NCBI GenBank assembly: GCA_017554305.1
Contig: JAFZIN010000029.1
Coordinates: 1 to 64,000, forward strand
Reading direction: 5' to 3'
DNA from: Bacteroidales bacterium
Lineage (GTDB): Bacteria > Bacteroidota > Bacteroidia > Bacteroidales > UBA932
Length of the DNA stretch: 64,000 nt
The position numbers and the translations under genes are program-made. Shown piece after piece: positions 49,446 to 57,769 of the stretch (positions are counted from its first letter, which is position 1; each line of letters begins with the position of its first letter). The notes below the pieces were generated by a model. That model was not told the DNA's origin. It searched no databases and worked only from the letters and a program-made list of their open reading frames with translations.

Positions 49446-50510
49446 TTAAACAATCAACATTGCATCTCCGTAAACGCCAAATTTGTAAATATCCTTGGCG
49501 TCCTTTCCGTGCATTGCCTGCTTGTAAGCTGCCATAACCTTCTGATAACCACCAAATGCCGCCTGGCACATAAGCATGGTGGAGAGAGGATGATGGAAGT
49601 TTGTTACAAGTGCATCTGCAATCTTAAAATCGTAAGGAGGGAAGATGAACTTGTTGGTCCAACCGTCAAAAGGCTTAACGCGGTTTGTGGTTGTTACCGG
49701 AGTCTCCAAAGCTCTTGCTACGGTAATACCAATTGCAAATACCTTGTGGCCCTCATCCTTAGCCTTGTTAATCTTCTCTGCACTCTCCTCTGATATAATC
49801 ATTCTCTCTGAGCCCATCTTGTGCTTGGAAAGATCCTCAACGTCTACTCCGCCAAAGTGGCTGAGTCCTACGTGAGAGGTAATGAAGGTGTAATCTACAC
49901 CCTTAATTTCCATTCTCTTAAAGAGTTCACGGCTAAAGTGCAATCCTGCAGCAGGTGCAGAAACGGCACCCTCATGCTTTGCAAAGATGGTGTTAAAGTT
50001 CTCTACGTCAGACTCGTTAGGGTGCAGACGTATCTCCTTTGGAATAGGAAACTCTCCCACGCTGAAGAGTGTGTTGCGGAAATCCTCATAACTTCCGTCA
50101 TAAAGGAAACGCAAGGTTCTTCCTCTGGAGGTTGTATTGTCTATAACCTCAGCTACAAGAGCCTCATCCTCACCAAAATAGAGCTTGTTACCAATTCTGA
50201 TTTTACGGGCCGGATCTACCAGAACGTCCCAAAGACGCTGCTCTCTGTTAAGTTCTCTTAAGAGTGATACCTCAATATCTGCTCCCGTCTTCTCCTTCTT
50301 TCCGTGGAGACGAGCAGGAAATACCTTAGTGTCATTCAAAACAAAGATGTCTCCCTCACGGGCGTAATCCAAGATATTTTTAAAAATTTTGTTCTCAATT
50401 TTACCTGAGATTCTGCGCATTACCATAAGTTTACACTCATCTCTGAAGCGAGGAGGTTCCTTGGCAATAAGTTCCGTTCTAAACGGAAATTTAAACTGTG
50501 ATAACTTCAT
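49446..50510 (-). CDS. queA: S-adenosylmethionine:tRNA ribosyltransferase-isomerase
   Basis: 354 residues. Signature stretches: YPARLHG-like FPARLHGKKEKTG, EGAVSAPAAGLHFS, FITSHVGLSHFGGV and TNFHHPLSTMLMCQAAFGG. It transfers the ribosyl part of SAM to preQ1 in tRNA, making epoxyqueuosine. It is the last gene of the long minus-strand operon that begins near 60049 and lies 69 nt after truB. Confidence 0.95.
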   Translation of the reverse strand: MKLSQFKFPFRTELIAKEPPRFRDECKLMVMRRISGKIENKIFKNILDYAREGDIFVLNDTKVFPARLHGKKEKTGADIEVSLLRELNREQRLWDVLVDPARKIRIGNKLYFGEDEALVAEVIDNTTSRGRTLRFLYDGSYEDFRNTLFSVGEFPIPKEIRLHPNESDVENFNTIFAKHEGAVSAPAAGLHFSRELFKRMEIKGVDYTFITSHVGLSHFGGVDVEDLSKHKMGSERMIISEESAEKINKAKDEGHKVFAIGITVARALETPVTTTNRVKPFDGWTNKFIFPPYDFKIADALVTNFHHPLSTMLMCQAAFGGYQKVMAAYKQAMHGKDAKDIYKFGVYGDAMLIV

Positions 50511-50579
50511 AAATAACGCTTTTGTACGTGTTGCCCATGCACGATAGGCAAAAGAGTATACGATAGAAAAAGGAAAAGG

Positions 50580-51617
50580 TTACAAAGAAATGAAGAATTC
50601 CTTAAGGTTTATAGCATCCTCAACTCTGAATCCTCCGGAGGCTGTTCTTCTGAGTGCGGACATAAAGGCACCGCTGCCCAACGCCAAACCAAAGTCTCTG
50701 GCAACGGAACGTATGTAGGTTCCCTTGCTGCACTCAATTCTTACTACCGCCTTTGGAAGTGCGTTAATCTGCTCCGGAGTAAGCAGCGAGTTCTCAGTAT
50801 AAAGCGGAACAGGATTATCTTCCTGGCTGGCAATGCGTTTCTTTACCATAAATGTATTATGCTCAGCATCAGTCCCATACGACGGCCTCACCAGACCCCA
50901 ATAATTTTCCACATCTCCCATTCCCTCACAAGCACTCTTTCCCTCACAAGCAATTTTTCCTTCACATGCACTCACCCCGCAAACAACAGAATCATCATTT
51001 TTAGAGTCCTTACTATTGTCTGATTTGCCCTTATTTACGTTAATTAAAGAAGACAGACCGGTGTATTGTAAAAGGTCTGCGGAGTAGATTTTAATTGGGG
51101 ATGGTTTTAGTTCAACCTCCTCTCCGTGACGGGCAAGAAAGTAAGAGCGGGTGCCGTTCACATACTTTGCAGAGAAGACGGGAGGCAGTTGCTCCGTCTG
51201 TGCGGTTAGCTGAGCAACAGCATTATGCAAACTATCGGGAGTAATATGGTCTGTAGGATAGAGGGCATCAATTGGATGCTCACGGTCAAAAGAGGGAGTG
51301 GTTGCACCAAGTGTGAACTCCGCAATATACTCCTTCTTTTCTGCCTGCAGCGGCTCTGAAAGTTTGGTGGCTTTGCCTACGCAGATAATCAGAAGGCCGG
51401 TTGCAAGAGGATCCAGAGTGCCGGCGTGCCCTATCTTTATATTCTTGGTACCAAAGTAGTTACGCAGAGCATACTTTATCTTGCGAACAACATCTGAACT
51501 GGTCCACTTGTAGGGTTTGTCCACAGGAAAGATTATGCCCTGAGGGTAGGCCGCAAGGTCCCTCTCCAACTTTGCAGCGCAGTGTTTATCTATTACAACA
51601 GGCTGTATTATTGGCAT
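50580..51617 (-). CDS. truB: tRNA pseudouridine(55) synthase with a long insertion
   Basis: 345 residues, about 100 more than usual for the phylum. The catalytic motif GHAGTLDPLATG has Asp69; VFSAKYVNGTRSY and VVRIECSKGTYIRSVARDFG follow as in TruB. Between LLQYTGLSS (about 189) and the last motif (about 291) lies an extra segment: Lys/Asp/Ser-rich, then a hexamer-like repeat SACEGKIACEGKSACEG at 216-232, then a stretch with NTFMVKKRIAS. TruB makes pseudouridine 55 in the T-loop of tRNAs. The ATG overlaps the end of rpiB by 10 nt, so coupling is likely. Confidence 0.92.
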   Translation of the reverse strand: MPIIQPVVIDKHCAAKLERDLAAYPQGIIFPVDKPYKWTSSDVVRKIKYALRNYFGTKNIKIGHAGTLDPLATGLLIICVGKATKLSEPLQAEKKEYIAEFTLGATTPSFDREHPIDALYPTDHITPDSLHNAVAQLTAQTEQLPPVFSAKYVNGTRSYFLARHGEEVELKPSPIKIYSADLLQYTGLSSLINVNKGKSDNSKDSKNDDSVVCGVSACEGKIACEGKSACEGMGDVENYWGLVRPSYGTDAEHNTFMVKKRIASQEDNPVPLYTENSLLTPEQINALPKAVVRIECSKGTYIRSVARDFGLALGSGAFMSALRRTASGGFRVEDAINLKEFFISL

Positions 51618-52054
51618 ACTGGAATTTTGTCTATTCTCCTCTGATGGCGGCCGCCTTCAAACTCAGCGTTGAGGTAAGCCTTTACAATCTCCTCTGCCTC
51701 AGCCTCTGAGATAAACCTTGCAGGGAGAGAGAGAACGTTGGCGTTGTTGTGCTGCTTTGCCAGAGCTCCCAGTTCCGGAGTCCAGCAGAGGGCGGCACGC
51801 ACTCCCTGGTGCTTGTTCAAAGTCATTGTTATTCCGTTACCGCTGCCGCACATTGCAACACCAAAATCCACCTCCTTATTCTCCACTGCAAAAGCCAGTG
51901 GGTGAGCGGTATCGGGATAATCCATGCTCTCCTCAGAGTGGGTTCCAAAATCCTTTACCTTGTAGCCCAGCTTCTCCAGGAAAGGTTTGAGGTGCTCCTT
52001 AAGTTTGTAACCGGCGTGGTCTGACGCCATTCCAACTATAACTTTCTTTGCCAT
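51608..52054 (-). CDS. rpiB: Ribose-5-phosphate isomerase B
   Basis: 148 residues. SDHAGYKLKEHL with Asp11-His12, the catalytic Cys69 in AMCGSGNGI and DYPDTAHPLA are as expected for RpiB. It interconverts ribulose and ribose 5-phosphate. The 3' end overlaps truB by 10 nt; the S41 protease gene lies 27 nt upstream. Confidence 0.95.
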   Translation of the reverse strand: MAKKVIVGMASDHAGYKLKEHLKPFLEKLGYKVKDFGTHSEESMDYPDTAHPLAFAVENKEVDFGVAMCGSGNGITMTLNKHQGVRAALCWTPELGALAKQHNNANVLSLPARFISEAEAEEIVKAYLNAEFEGGRHQRRIDKIPVCQ

Positions 52055-52081
52055 AACGTTTCTCTATTTTGCTGCCTGCTT

Positions 52082-53731
52082 TTACTTCTCAGTTAATACT
52101 GTTTTTACCTCCGGCTTCTCCGTATCTGCCTCGCCCTCAAGCTCTTTAACCTTATCTACAAGGTTGTCTATCTTAAGAACGTAAGGGTAAACGGCATCCT
52201 CCTTCATTGCGGAGTAACGGCCAATGAGTCCTTTAAGTTGCTGAATTACAATAAATCCGCTCTGCTCCCACTCGTATCCCTTAGGGCGTATTCCCTCAGA
52301 TGCTGCATAGAGAAGGAACTGGTTCTGCAGATGTTCGCTGTTAAAAATCACCTCCAGATCTTCCAGAGATTTTGCAGTATCCAAAGCGGCTCTGTTAAGG
52401 TCTGCAAAGTGAGATGAGAACTTCATCAGCAGGCTCTTGCGGTTCACCTTAATGAGGAAGTCAGTTACTCCTACGGTATCTATCGGCACAAAAACATCCG
52501 GCATAATACCGCCTCCGCCGTAAACGGTGCGTCCGCCTACAGTAGTGTATTTGAGTGAGTCATTTACCTTTATAGAGTCTGCGCTGCGCATCTCTCCTCT
52601 CTGGTATCTGCCCAGTATATCGTAGTTATAATCCGGAGTGTAAGGTTTCTGAATACATCTTCCGGATGGGGTGTAGAAGCGGGCAACGGTGAGGCGGATT
52701 CCGCTGCTGTCTGAGAAGCGGATAGGCTCCTGAACCAGTCCCTTTCCAAATGAGCGGCGGCCTATGATTGTTCCGCGGTCATTGTCCTGAATTGCTCCAG
52801 CAACAATCTCGCTGGATGATGCAGAGGATTCATTTATAGCAACATACAGTTTAACATCCTTGAGTCTTCCGGTGCCTCTTGCCTTAAAGTCCTCTCTCTT
52901 GCGCATCCTGCCCTGCATATAAACAACCTTGTCTCCCTTCTTAAGGAACTCGTTGGAGATGAGAACGGCCTGCTCCATAAATCCGCCGGGGTTATCTCTT
53001 AAATCCAACAGCAGAGTCTTCATTCCCTGAGCCTTAAGTTCAAGGGCCGCCTTTAAGAACTCCAAATGCGTTGTGAGTGAGAAGGTTGAAAGCTTAATAT
53101 AGCCAAGGGTTGGAGTAATCATAAGAGCGGCATCCAGGCTGTTGATAGGAATCACCCCTCTTGTAATCTCAAACGGAATAAGTTCGTTAACTCCGTTTCT
53201 CTGAATCTCCACGGTAACCTTGGTATCTCTTGGTCCTCTGAGCAATCTTATAAGAGAGTCCTGAGGAAGGCTCACTCCTGCAACCGTTCTCTCATCAACC
53301 TTAATGATGCGGTCTCCGCTGTGAAGTCCTGCACGGCTTGATGGCCCGCCAGGTATTACGCTCACTACCACCGCAGTATCGTTAGGAACGTTGAACTCAA
53401 TACCAATACCTGAGAAGTTGCCAATCAGAGACTCGTCTGCTCTCTGAAGGTCTGTTGGAGGAAGATAAACAGAGTGAGGATCCAAACTCTCCAGCAATGA
53501 AGGAATGGCCTTCTCAATTATCTCTTTGTAACTGATGGTATCCACATAGTTTTTCTCTATCTGGTCAATGACCAGCATCAGCTTGCTCCACTTTGCATTA
53601 TCTCCTGTAGGAATGGGCTTTACACTCCTTGAACATCTTCTGGCGTGACCCAGAAGAAAGGCTGCAAGAAGCAGTATCAAGAACCCCTTAAACCAGGGAT
53701 TGTCTAACAGTTCCTTTAATTTCTCAGGCAT
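52082..53731 (-). CDS. C-terminal processing peptidase (S41 family, PDZ-containing)
   Basis: 549 residues. N-terminal membrane anchor (about 13-26, FKGFLILLLAAFLLG), a PDZ domain around GIGIEFNVPNDTAVVVSVIPGGPS and SGDRIIKVDERTV, then the S41 protease core: LLLDLRDNPGGFMEQAV, NESSASSSEIVAGA with the nucleophile Ser, and GRRSFGKGLVQEP with the Lys. Periplasmic protease that trims or degrades membrane and lipoproteins. It follows the dCMP deaminase gene by 18 nt. Confidence 0.92.
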   Translation of the reverse strand: MPEKLKELLDNPWFKGFLILLLAAFLLGHARRCSRSVKPIPTGDNAKWSKLMLVIDQIEKNYVDTISYKEIIEKAIPSLLESLDPHSVYLPPTDLQRADESLIGNFSGIGIEFNVPNDTAVVVSVIPGGPSSRAGLHSGDRIIKVDERTVAGVSLPQDSLIRLLRGPRDTKVTVEIQRNGVNELIPFEITRGVIPINSLDAALMITPTLGYIKLSTFSLTTHLEFLKAALELKAQGMKTLLLDLRDNPGGFMEQAVLISNEFLKKGDKVVYMQGRMRKREDFKARGTGRLKDVKLYVAINESSASSSEIVAGAIQDNDRGTIIGRRSFGKGLVQEPIRFSDSSGIRLTVARFYTPSGRCIQKPYTPDYNYDILGRYQRGEMRSADSIKVNDSLKYTTVGGRTVYGGGGIMPDVFVPIDTVGVTDFLIKVNRKSLLMKFSSHFADLNRAALDTAKSLEDLEVIFNSEHLQNQFLLYAASEGIRPKGYEWEQSGFIVIQQLKGLIGRYSAMKEDAVYPYVLKIDNLVDKVKELEGEADTEKPEVKTVLTEK

Positions 53732-53749
53732 CTCTCCTTCTCTTAAAAA

Positions 53750-54208
53750 TTATTCCTTCTCTTTTAACTCCTTTTCAAGCTCCGCAATTTTATCCTTGTC
53801 TATCTGCTCAACCTCAATGCCGGCACGCTTTAAAAGTTTTATGCCGTCATCCAAACGGTAAGCGTCTCTGTATACCACTCTTCGTATTCCACTCTGAATG
53901 ATAAGTTTAGAGCACTCCATACAAGGAGAGGCGGTAATGTAGAGCGTTGCACCCTCGGAAGAGTTGTTGCTCTTTGCAACCTTGGTAATTGCATTCGCCT
54001 CCGCATGAAGCACGTACGGCTTTGTTACTCCGTTCTCATCTTCACATACATTTTCAAACCCCGATGGTGTTCCGTTGTAACCGTCAGAAATTATCATACG
54101 GTCTTTTACAAGCAGCGCACCCACCTGAAGACGTTTGCTGTATGAGTTTCTGGCCCAAACACCGGCCATCTGGAGATAACTTAAATCAAACTGTAACTGT
54201 TTATCCAT
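53750..54208 (-). CDS. dCMP deaminase family protein
   Basis: 152 residues. Zinc site HAEANA (His and catalytic Glu) with the pair PCMEC, plus the MISDGYNGTPSGFENV loop of dCMP deaminases (ComEB-like). It supplies dUMP for thymidylate synthesis. It starts 15 nt after the stop of the acyl-CoA ligase gene. Confidence 0.92.
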   Translation of the reverse strand: MDKQLQFDLSYLQMAGVWARNSYSKRLQVGALLVKDRMIISDGYNGTPSGFENVCEDENGVTKPYVLHAEANAITKVAKSNNSSEGATLYITASPCMECSKLIIQSGIRRVVYRDAYRLDDGIKLLKRAGIEVEQIDKDKIAELEKELKEKE

Positions 54209-54223
54209 TTTACTCTCTTTCAG

Positions 54224-55891
54224 TTAGTTCTGATATATGTAACGTTTGATGCTTCTCTTTGGAGTCTTCTCAAATTCTTCAGGCATAATTCTTACGTCTG
54301 AAATCTTTGAGTAGTTAGGCATCTCCTCGTTCACTATGGTAATGTTCTCCTTCATCTTTGCAAGAATCATCTCCTGAGTTGTAAGCCCCTCGTTCATTGC
54401 AGATTCAATATCCGGGTAGATAAGAGCAACCAGTTTGCCGTCATCTTCAATAACCAAAGACTCAACAACATACGGCATATTATTAATTACACTCTCTATC
54501 TCCTCAGGGTAAATATTCTGTCCGCTCGGGCCAAGAATCATACTCTTGCTTCTGCCCTTTATGTAAAGGAATCCGTCTGAATCTACAAGACCCAAATCTC
54601 CGGTTCTCATCCAGCCGTCATCTGTAAATGACTCTTTTGTAGCCTGTTCGTTCTTGTAGTAACCCAGCATTGTGTTGTCTCCCTTAACGTGAATCTCTCC
54701 AGGAATCCTCTGCGGATCTTCAGAGTCTATCCTTATCTCCATTCTTGGAGCAGCCTTTCCGCAGGAGCCAACTTTCTTCTCCTTCCAACCTGCGTATGCA
54801 ATAATAGGAGCGCACTCTGTCATTCCGTAACCAACTGTATATCTGAAACCTATAGAGTTAAAGAAGGCGTCTGCATCTTTATTGAAAGCCGCACCGCCAA
54901 TAATAACCTCTTCAAACTCCCCTCCAAATGAGTTGGTAAGCGTATCGTTAATCTGTGTCTTAATCTTTTTATCTGCAATAGGTAAACGCAGCAGGAATCT
55001 TACACCCGGCGTCTTGAGGAACGGCTGCAGACGGTTCTTGTAAATCTTCTCAATTACCAGAGGAACGGAGATGATAATCTTTGGCTTAATCTCCTCAAAG
55101 GCCTTAACTATTACGCTAGGGCTTGGCACTCTTGTAAGGAAGTGAACGTGAGCACCTACGCAGAATTCATACAGGAACTCAAACATCATTCCGTACATGT
55201 GTGCTGTAGGAAGAATAGATACCACATTAGAGCCGTCCTTAACCTGAGGCATCACCTCAGCTGCAAAGAGAACATTGGAGAGAATTGCCCTGTAAGGAAT
55301 CATAACTCCCTTGGAGAATCCGCTGGTTCCGCTGGTATAGTTTATCATTGCAAGTTCATCTCTGCTGCTCTCCTCCTCATAGCAGATATTATCCTCTTTG
55401 AAACTCTTTGGGAACTTTCTTCCAAAGAGTTCGTTAAGGTGTTCCATTGTCTCCAAACCTTTTGGATCTTTGGTCTGAACCAGAGAGAAATCGTCCAGCA
55501 GAATTGTAGCACTCAGCTTTGGCATGTGAGTCAGAGTAACTCCCTCAAGAACAGCACTTCCCACAAAGAAAATCTTACTGTCCGAATGGTTCACAATATG
55601 CTCCACGCTGCTAGGTTTGAACTCGTGCAGAATAGGAACCGGAACCGCTCCGTATGTAAGACAGGCAATAAATACCACAGCCCAGTTTGCCTGGTTTCTG
55701 GAACAGATTGCAATCTTGTCTCCTCTCTTAACGCCCACCTCTTCAAAGACAATATGAATCTTTGCAATTCTGCGGGCCACGTCTCTGTAGTAAAGAGTGA
55801 TTCCCTTGTAATCCGAGAGTGCCGGAAGATTCCAGTGATGCTTAATGCTCTCCTCAATAATCTTATTTACTGAATCGGAATTATATAACAT
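54224..55891 (-). CDS. AMP-dependent acyl-CoA synthetase/ligase
   Basis: 555 residues. AMP-binding motifs: TSGTSGFSKGVMI (P-loop type), GYGMTECAPIIAY and the hinge region TGDLGLVDSDGFLYIKGRS, ending with the C-terminal lobe Lys in KTPKRSIKRY. Most like long-chain fatty acid CoA ligases of Bacteroidota; the substrate length is not readable. It lies 21 nt after the ABC exporter gene in the same operon. Confidence 0.9.
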   Translation of the reverse strand: MLYNSDSVNKIIEESIKHHWNLPALSDYKGITLYYRDVARRIAKIHIVFEEVGVKRGDKIAICSRNQANWAVVFIACLTYGAVPVPILHEFKPSSVEHIVNHSDSKIFFVGSAVLEGVTLTHMPKLSATILLDDFSLVQTKDPKGLETMEHLNELFGRKFPKSFKEDNICYEEESSRDELAMINYTSGTSGFSKGVMIPYRAILSNVLFAAEVMPQVKDGSNVVSILPTAHMYGMMFEFLYEFCVGAHVHFLTRVPSPSVIVKAFEEIKPKIIISVPLVIEKIYKNRLQPFLKTPGVRFLLRLPIADKKIKTQINDTLTNSFGGEFEEVIIGGAAFNKDADAFFNSIGFRYTVGYGMTECAPIIAYAGWKEKKVGSCGKAAPRMEIRIDSEDPQRIPGEIHVKGDNTMLGYYKNEQATKESFTDDGWMRTGDLGLVDSDGFLYIKGRSKSMILGPSGQNIYPEEIESVINNMPYVVESLVIEDDGKLVALIYPDIESAMNEGLTTQEMILAKMKENITIVNEEMPNYSKISDVRIMPEEFEKTPKRSIKRYIYQN

Positions 55892-55912
55892 TGTAATAGG
55901 TTTTAGTTTCTG

Positions 55913-57763
55913 TTAATTAAATACTTGCATAGCACAAAGACCGGCGTAGATTCCGCCCTTTGCGGTAAGCTGGTCATGGTTGCCCTCCTCCACAATCTCT
56001 CCCTCCTTAAGCACAATAATATCATCTGCATATCTGATTGTAGAGAGGCGGTGAGCAATCACAATAGATGTACGGTTCTGCATAAGCTTGTAAAGCGCAT
56101 CCTGCACAAGACGCTCACTCTCAGTATCCAGTGCGCTTGTGGCCTCATCAAGAATAAGGATTGGAGGGTTCTTTAATACCGCTCTGGCTATTGCTATTCT
56201 TTGTCTTTGTCCTCCCGATAGATTCTCTCCCCTATCTCCTATGTTGGTCTCAAATTTTTGAGGCATCTGCTCAATAAACTCCAGAGCATTGGCAATTCTT
56301 GCCGCCTCTATAACATCCTCTCTTTTAACGTTTTTCATACCAAAGGTGATGTTGTTGTAAATGGTATCGTTAAAGAGAATAGACTCCTGAGTTACAATTC
56401 CCATCACGGAAGTGAGAGAATCCAGAGTGTAATCCCTAATATCTACTCCATCTATAAGTATCTGACCTCCAACCACATCATAGAACCTCGGCAGCAGATC
56501 TGCAAAGGTAGATTTGCCAGCACCGCTTGGTCCTACAAGTGCAACCATCTTACCCTTAGGAATGTTTACGGAGATGTTCTTAAGCACCGGAGTCTCTCCG
56601 TAAGAGAAGTTAACATTCTTGTACTCTATGTTTGCAGTGAACTCTTTAAGAGTCTTGGCATCAGCCTTTTCCGTAATCTTGTTGTGGGCGTCAAGAATTG
56701 CAAAGAGTCTCTCTCCGCTCACCATTCCTCTCTGAATGCTGGCGTATGCATTTGCTATATTCTTTGCAGGTTCAAGCACCCTCCAGTAGCAGAGAATGTA
56801 AACCATAAGGGTGCTCATACTCATTCCCAACTTTCCTCCAATCTGAAGCCAGCCGGCATACATCAAAACCGCTGCAGCTATGGTAATACCAAGGAATTCA
56901 GAAAGAGGATGAGCCAACTGCTGACGGTAGAGCATCTTGCGGCTGCTCTTTTTGTGGGCAATGTTTGTCTCCTCAAAATTCTCCTGCACATACTTCTGAG
57001 CATTAAAGCCTTTTATTATTCTTATTCCGCTTATAGCCTCGTCAAAGTGGCTCACTATTCTTCCCATAAGTGTCTGGGTAGTAACGGCTTTCTTCTTCAG
57101 TTTCTTTGTAATGCCTCCAATAACCAGAGCAGAGATTGGAATGGTTACAAGTGTCATAAGTGTAAGACGCGGAGAGATGATAAAACAGGCAGAGAGGAAT
57201 CCAATAATCAAAAGCGGTTCTCTGAAAATCATGTGGAAACTGTCTGCCACTCCGTTCTGCACCTCGGTAACGTCATTGGATATTCTGCTTAAGATATCTC
57301 CCTTCTGCTGAGTGTGATAGAAGCCCACATCCATAGTGGAGACCTTATGGAAAAGATCTGTACGGATGTTCTTCATAATGTGGGTTCTCATTCTCACCAG
57401 AATGGTCTGGCTGAGATATCTTGCAAGGTTTGAAAGCATTGAGGCTCCCACCAGCAGGGCGCATACAAAGAGCAGCGCCTTAAGTGCTCCGTGAGCCAGG
57501 AAAACCTTATCCAAATAGTACTGGAAAGTATCTATAAACCAGTCCTTTGTAAAGGCAAACTCCTTGGTATTCTCCGCCAGAGTTGCCATCTGAGCGGTTA
57601 CCTCCGCCTGAGAAGGAGACTCAAAGAGCAGGTTCAAAACAGGTGAGATTAAGGTGTAATTCACAACTCCAAAGATCACACTCAACAGGGCCAGAATTAT
57701 ATATCCGGGCCAGAACCTGTGGAATGGTCTTGCATAGTTGAGAAGCCTCCAGAAACTTTTCAT
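55913..57763 (-). CDS. ABC exporter with fused membrane and ATPase domains (MsbA-like)
   Basis: 616 residues. Six membrane helices in the first 330 residues, then an ATPase domain with Walker A GPSGAGKST, the signature LSGGQRQRIAIARAV, Walker B ILILDEATSALD and H-loop AHRLSTI. Homodimeric type, similar to MsbA lipid flippases and multidrug exporters. The substrate is not evident. It follows the 759-residue anchored protein by 6 nt, which suggests they work together. Confidence 0.9.
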   Translation of the reverse strand: MKSFWRLLNYARPFHRFWPGYIILALLSVIFGVVNYTLISPVLNLLFESPSQAEVTAQMATLAENTKEFAFTKDWFIDTFQYYLDKVFLAHGALKALLFVCALLVGASMLSNLARYLSQTILVRMRTHIMKNIRTDLFHKVSTMDVGFYHTQQKGDILSRISNDVTEVQNGVADSFHMIFREPLLIIGFLSACFIISPRLTLMTLVTIPISALVIGGITKKLKKKAVTTQTLMGRIVSHFDEAISGIRIIKGFNAQKYVQENFEETNIAHKKSSRKMLYRQQLAHPLSEFLGITIAAAVLMYAGWLQIGGKLGMSMSTLMVYILCYWRVLEPAKNIANAYASIQRGMVSGERLFAILDAHNKITEKADAKTLKEFTANIEYKNVNFSYGETPVLKNISVNIPKGKMVALVGPSGAGKSTFADLLPRFYDVVGGQILIDGVDIRDYTLDSLTSVMGIVTQESILFNDTIYNNITFGMKNVKREDVIEAARIANALEFIEQMPQKFETNIGDRGENLSGGQRQRIAIARAVLKNPPILILDEATSALDTESERLVQDALYKLMQNRTSIVIAHRLSTIRYADDIIVLKEGEIVEEGNHDQLTAKGGIYAGLCAMQVFN

Positions 57764-57769
57764 ATATCG

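Noticed and set aside
56258-57292. 344-codon open frame on the plus strand, antisense to the ABC exporter
   Set aside because: The exporter frame has all ABC motifs; the antisense frame has no domain and no ribosome-binding context.
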